Assembly (NCBI GenBank): GCA_000720375.1
Contig: JOAA01000022.1
Span: 128,268-192,267, forward strand
Source: Rhodococcus rhodnii
GTDB taxonomy: Bacteria > Actinomycetota > Actinomycetes > Mycobacteriales > Pseudonocardiaceae
Direction: 5' to 3'
DNA: 64,000 nucleotides
Shown here: positions 61,901 to 64,000 of the stretch, one piece after another
Layout: each line of letters begins with the position of its first letter
Numbering within the stretch: position 1 is the first letter of the stretch
Made by a program: the position numbers and the translations under genes
Notes under the pieces: model-generated
Seen by the model: only the letters and a program-made list of their open reading frames with translations
Told to the model about the DNA's origin: nothing
Databases searched by the model: none

Positions 61901-62755
61901 TGGAAAGACACCCTGTGGATCCCCATGCGCGTAAGCGGGTCGTATCGGATCGTCCCGCAGGTCGTCGTCACGGCGACTGACCCGACAGGGCGGATTATGC
62001 CCGGCGCGTCGGCACCGGTCACCGTCACCGTCCACGCCCAGGACGTCACCGACATCCCAGGGACCGAGCTGACTGTCAAAGCACCGGAAGGGTGGGAGAT
62101 ATCGCCTGTCACCCAACAGGCTCCGCCCGTTGTCGCCAAGTCGAAGGCCGACGTGACCTTCCAAGTCAAGGCGGCTCGCGACGCGAAGACCGGAACCCAC
62201 GGCGTGACCATTGTCGTCGCCGCGTCGGGATGGACAGTGAGCGTTCCCGCCACGATCACCGTGGAGGTACCGAACTACGCCACATCGGGCGAGCCGTCGC
62301 AGTCGAGCACCCTTGGCGACGCCGGAGCGGATCGCGCGATCGACGGGGACACCAACGGCTCCTATTCCGGAGGCTCGGTCAGTCACACCGCCCAGTCGCC
62401 GGTAAGCGCCATGAACCAGCCATGGTGGCAGGTCGATCTGGGCGCGGTGAAGGACATCGGCACGGTCAATGTGTGGAACCGGACAGACAGCTGCTGCGTG
62501 CAACGTCTGAGCGACTTCTACGTCCTGATCGCGAAAGAGCCCTTCGGAAACGACGACCTCGCAACGCTCCTCCAGCGAGGTGATGTCACCGCGCAGCGGT
62601 TCACCACGACCGCCCCCAACACGGTTCCCCGGCTCACCACTGCGACCTTCACCGGTGATGCCCGCTACGTCCGGGTGCAGCTGGCCTCCAACGGTGTTCC
62701 GCTGCACCTCGCCGAAGTGGAGGTGTACCCGCCGGTGCCGTCGGGCGCGCGGTGA
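58949..62755 (+). CDS. Secreted multi-domain GH95 alpha-L-fucosidase-like enzyme
   Basis: A 1268-residue exported enzyme. Signal peptide about residues 1-38. GH95 catalytic region about 45-800: PMGNGALGVNLFGGVARERL, WHNVNLQMNYWPAF (Asn pair), SPENSGPQTAGTTFDQQQIY (acid Glu) and FQVDGNFGVTAGVSEML (Asp). Then a fibronectin-III-like domain (about 805-890), an NPCBM-associated NEW3-type domain (about 1010-1110), and a C-terminal F5/8C/F-type-lectin-like domain with AIDGDTNGSYSGGSVSHT and WNRTDSCCVQRLSDF. It would release terminal alpha-linked fucose or galactose from glycans outside the cell. ATG 58949 has GGGAG upstream. Confidence 0.9.
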   Translation: MSIRSWCRRVVLLLIVAATGLIWLGPFPTGVPAAAALPAESGDLRLWYDEPAPDSNGGWIDRSIPMGNGALGVNLFGGVARERLQLTENSLQDYDGDSVGGLNNFAEVYLDFPHASPSDYTRDLVLDDGIAHVSYSNGGVGYQREVFASHDAGVVAVKLTASKPGALSFALRPEVPYLRDSHAGDNNRGKTGIVTADGDTITMTGAMEYYDVRYEGQFRVIPTGGTMTASNPSGKGEIAVAGADSAIVLIAGGTNYRMVPQVFSEPDRLKKLDGLPLPHDKVSAAITNAAEKGYSALRTEHLRYYHRLYGRVRLDLGGTEPTIPTDEVIDAARAGKVDPYLEELAFQFGRYLLISGSREGSLPLNLQGLWNVYEDPPWRSGYWHNVNLQMNYWPAFQTNLPETFRPYVEYNAAYLPVQRNYATEVIKQYQPSHLDPGGDNGWAMGNSNWPYKRSTRPSHSGFGTGPWTAQLFWDYYDYTRDTELLRDVVYPVLEGQSNFLSRFVSEIDGKLLAKPSQSPENSGPQTAGTTFDQQQIYENHRNTLAAAKILGISTRTNPRLATYRDQLAKLDPIVVGTSGQIKEYREETSYGSVGDPKHRHISQLLGLYPGQLVNSSTRAWLDAAKVSLDGRGAVGGTGWAQAERIATWARAQDGAKAYSFFTYWLKHHAMHNLWNNHRDSHTNQLFQVDGNFGVTAGVSEMLLQSHDGAVAPLAAIPAEWREGSYSGLLARGGFEVSAAWANSRVTRLDVTSRAGGKLDLRYPGLNGAVVKDSRGRTVHYAGRSADEISLSTKKGETYTVTAIPGVSTVAAPSGLKVDADSGDKVKLTWTPSASNSTRYNVYRAVGNEPTYRLLKSGLKETAFIDDTAGLARAAQVTYRVAAVAPGGRVMEDTAPTVVRHQPSSPGRVLHVNDDMVAYTGGDGTRQDTPAAGGRYRVGFDWQDGNLTGIRLTADLQGTAVLRNEVFTRPVRVYDPNGRNVTVHTWKDTLWIPMRVSGSYRIVPQVVVTATDPTGRIMPGASAPVTVTVHAQDVTDIPGTELTVKAPEGWEISPVTQQAPPVVAKSKADVTFQVKAARDAKTGTHGVTIVVAASGWTVSVPATITVEVPNYATSGEPSQSSTLGDAGADRAIDGDTNGSYSGGSVSHTAQSPVSAMNQPWWQVDLGAVKDIGTVNVWNRTDSCCVQRLSDFYVLIAKEPFGNDDLATLLQRGDVTAQRFTTTAPNTVPRLTTATFTGDARYVRVQLASNGVPLHLAEVEVYPPVPSGAR

Positions 62756-63172
62756 GAGCTCCCCAGCGCACTCGTCGCCGGTTTCGAGGCGGCGGGAGGT
62801 GAGGTAAACCAGCGTGCCGCCCCGACCAGCACCTGAACACGAACAGCCTTCGGGCGATTGTCCGAGCACTCGCCGGCGACCCTGTAGGTCTTGTGGGACG
62901 CTAGCTGGCGATGATTCGGAGCACGTGGGACGAGCTACCTGCCCGACTTCGCGAGGACATCGCGAGCCGTGTGGGCGAGGTGGTCCGGGTCGAGGTCGCA
63001 TCTACGGGTCGTAACTCGCAATTCGCTGCCACGCTGCATGTGGCGAACACACGTCGGCCTTCGGCGTCAGGGTCCGTGCCGGGACTTCATCGAGGGTGCA
63101 ATTACCAGAGCGCATCTTCGACATGTGTGGACGTTGACGCTCCCTGTCAGGGAGTGGCTACGATCGCTGCCG
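62756..63172. other. Intergenic region without recognisable gene
   Basis: Between the GH95 gene and the VanZ-like gene. Several open frames exist (for example plus strand from 62911) but none shows domain character, a ribosome site or stable frame preference. It may hold the VanZ promoter; no clear hexamers were identified. Confidence 0.4.
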
Positions 63173-63733
63173 ATGATCGCCGTCTTCCTGATAGAGAATC
63201 CGCTACTGGTTCCGGTACTGATGCTGCTGATGGCCATCGTCTGTACCGGTATCGGATATCTGCTCCTGAAAGCACGTCGACAGTGGATTCTGTGGACGCT
63301 CACGGCGCTGTCCGTCGTGCCCGTCGTCGCGCTGACACTCGTGCCGACTCGCACTCGACGGATGGACGACATCCCTTTCTGCACCCCCGACTTCCACTTG
63401 CCCACGCTCGCCAGCGTGGAGATGGTGGCCAACGTGGGATTGTTGTTCCCGCTGGTCTACTTCTCCGCGCTACTGACCCGACGACCGTTGCTCATGCTCG
63501 CCGCGGGTGTGGCTCTGTCCGCCGGAATCGAGACACTGCAGGCCTTGGTGCGCTCTCTCGGGCGTGCCTGTACCACCGGCGACTGGGCTATGAACAGTGC
63601 AGGCGCCACATGTGCTGCCCTCTTGGCTGGCTGCACGATCGCGCTCGCCGACCGCGCGACAGCCAAAAGGGCTGCGAGCACGAGGTTCACCAGTGATGCT
63701 GAGACCGTCCACGGCGACCAGCACAGACTTTGA
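63173..63733 (+). CDS. VanZ-like membrane protein
   Basis: A 186-residue, four- to five-span protein. VanZ-like features: the small polar segment DDIPFCTPDFHLPTLASVEM, then VANVGLLFPLVYFSALL, and VALSAGIETLQALVRSLGRA with the conserved Glu-x2-Q, then TTGDWAMNSAGATCAALLAG. The family is linked to glycopeptide tolerance in some hosts, but most members are of unknown function. The start is uncertain; ATG 63173 gives the first span directly, and GTG 63125 is possible. Confidence 0.7.
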   Translation: MIAVFLIENPLLVPVLMLLMAIVCTGIGYLLLKARRQWILWTLTALSVVPVVALTLVPTRTRRMDDIPFCTPDFHLPTLASVEMVANVGLLFPLVYFSALLTRRPLLMLAAGVALSAGIETLQALVRSLGRACTTGDWAMNSAGATCAALLAGCTIALADRATAKRAASTRFTSDAETVHGDQHRL

Positions 63734-64000
63734 GCCGCAGACACGGACGCGCCACCAAATGCTGCCGCCACCGAAGGTGCAACGCGAGCAGGGTTCTCAC
63801 ATGGTTTGCGACTGAAAAATTATGGTCACTAGAAAAGAACCGGTTTCGGTCTAGGTTGTCGACATGAGGTTCAAGACCGTGGACTGGACAGCGCATTCGG
63901 ACATACGACATCGGGGCCACGAAGTACGAGCATGTAGTTCAGGACGGTGAAGTGCCCTACCTCGGACCTGTTTTCGGCCCATAACGCCGATTCCACGTCC
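63734..64000. other. 3' end of window, no gene recognised
   Basis: An AT-rich patch (63800-63860, unusual for this DNA) contains TTGCGA, an 18-nt spacer and TAGAAA, a plausible promoter pointing right. No coding frame with domain character begins before the window ends. Confidence 0.35.

Noticed and set aside
62911..63696. 261-residue plus-strand frame overlapping the VanZ-like gene
   Set aside because: It changes to Arg/Asp/Pro-rich sequence without hydrophobic spans; the overlapping frame has the VanZ pattern.
1..64000. Canonical DosR boxes, tRNA genes, CRISPR arrays, att sites or a replication origin
   Set aside because: I read for them on both strands because of the dormancy-type gene content, but found no convincing instance.

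Overview
The window is high-GC DNA with many GTG starts, 4-nt ATGA/GTGA gene overlaps and typically actinobacterial families (Cei envelope protein, DUF3040, DUF6292, SPW-repeat proteins, QcrAB with CtaD). It most likely comes from a mycelial actinomycete, probably of the Pseudonocardiaceae. The lineage is an inference from gene content and codon style. No rRNA, tRNA, CRISPR array or phage module was seen.

Layout. 1-5.9 kb: the 3' end of an SLC13/ArsB-type permease, small membrane proteins, DUF2238, a PRC-like protein, an SPW protein, a universal stress protein (USP), then DUF3040, a DsbA-like thioredoxin and Cei. 5.9-14.2 kb: HxlR and MarR regulators, DUF6292, a qcrA-qcrB-ctaD respiratory operon without qcrC, ctaC or ctaE, a HesB-like protein, two paralogous mini zinc-ribbon proteins and a second USP. 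14.2-25.3 kb: FAD monooxygenase, POT peptide transporter, CaCA cation exchanger, DUF4232 lipoprotein, GH15 glycosidase, SAM methyltransferase, SPW protein and a two-component system. 25.4-34 kb: MarR, SSS symporter pair, a MarR / M50-CBS protease / YihY / CPBP protease operon, and an SDR / VKOR / small membrane protein / PCuAC-like lipoprotein operon. 34-41 kb: thiamine-diphosphate (ThDP) pyruvate-oxidase-like enzyme, enolase-superfamily enzyme, and an HtrA-like lipoprotein followed by a fused FAD/Fe-S D-lactate or glycolate dehydrogenase. 41-48.3 kb: an eroded stretch of small proteins, an orphan antiporter regulatory subunit, an acyltransferase-SGNH protein and three broken genes. 48.3-57.1 kb: an ArsR regulator and a six-gene membrane complex related to hydrogenase-4/complex I, matching in order and content the Mycobacterium tuberculosis Rv0081-Rv0087 locus. 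57.1-58.8 kb: hydrolase debris and two broken transposase copies, which look like the edge of the island. 58.9-64 kb: unrelated GH95 fucosidase-like enzyme and a VanZ-like protein.

How it fits together. The first 57 kb reads as a redox/low-oxygen/stress island. It combines alternative respiratory and ion-pumping complexes, electron donors (pyruvate and lactate type enzymes), disulfide and membrane quality control, USPs and cation exchangers. Two repeated non-coding signals tie it together. (1) A box with core GCAA-N3-TTG, often preceded by TTGC-N5, recurs between genes upstream of at least a dozen units, including the ArsR gene, two of the three MarR genes, htrA, the HesB-like gene, the symporter and (in weaker form) qcrA, usp and the ThDP enzyme. 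(2) A separate element of about 24 nt, core GCCGGGAAGnCTGGTC, lies 7-8 nt downstream of a TAnnnT -10-like hexamer and about 35-50 nt before the start codon. There are five good copies and one degenerate one, so it is probably the first nucleotides of the transcript. These two signals, and the nickel-less Hyf-like complex behind the ArsR gene, are the most promising undescribed biology here.
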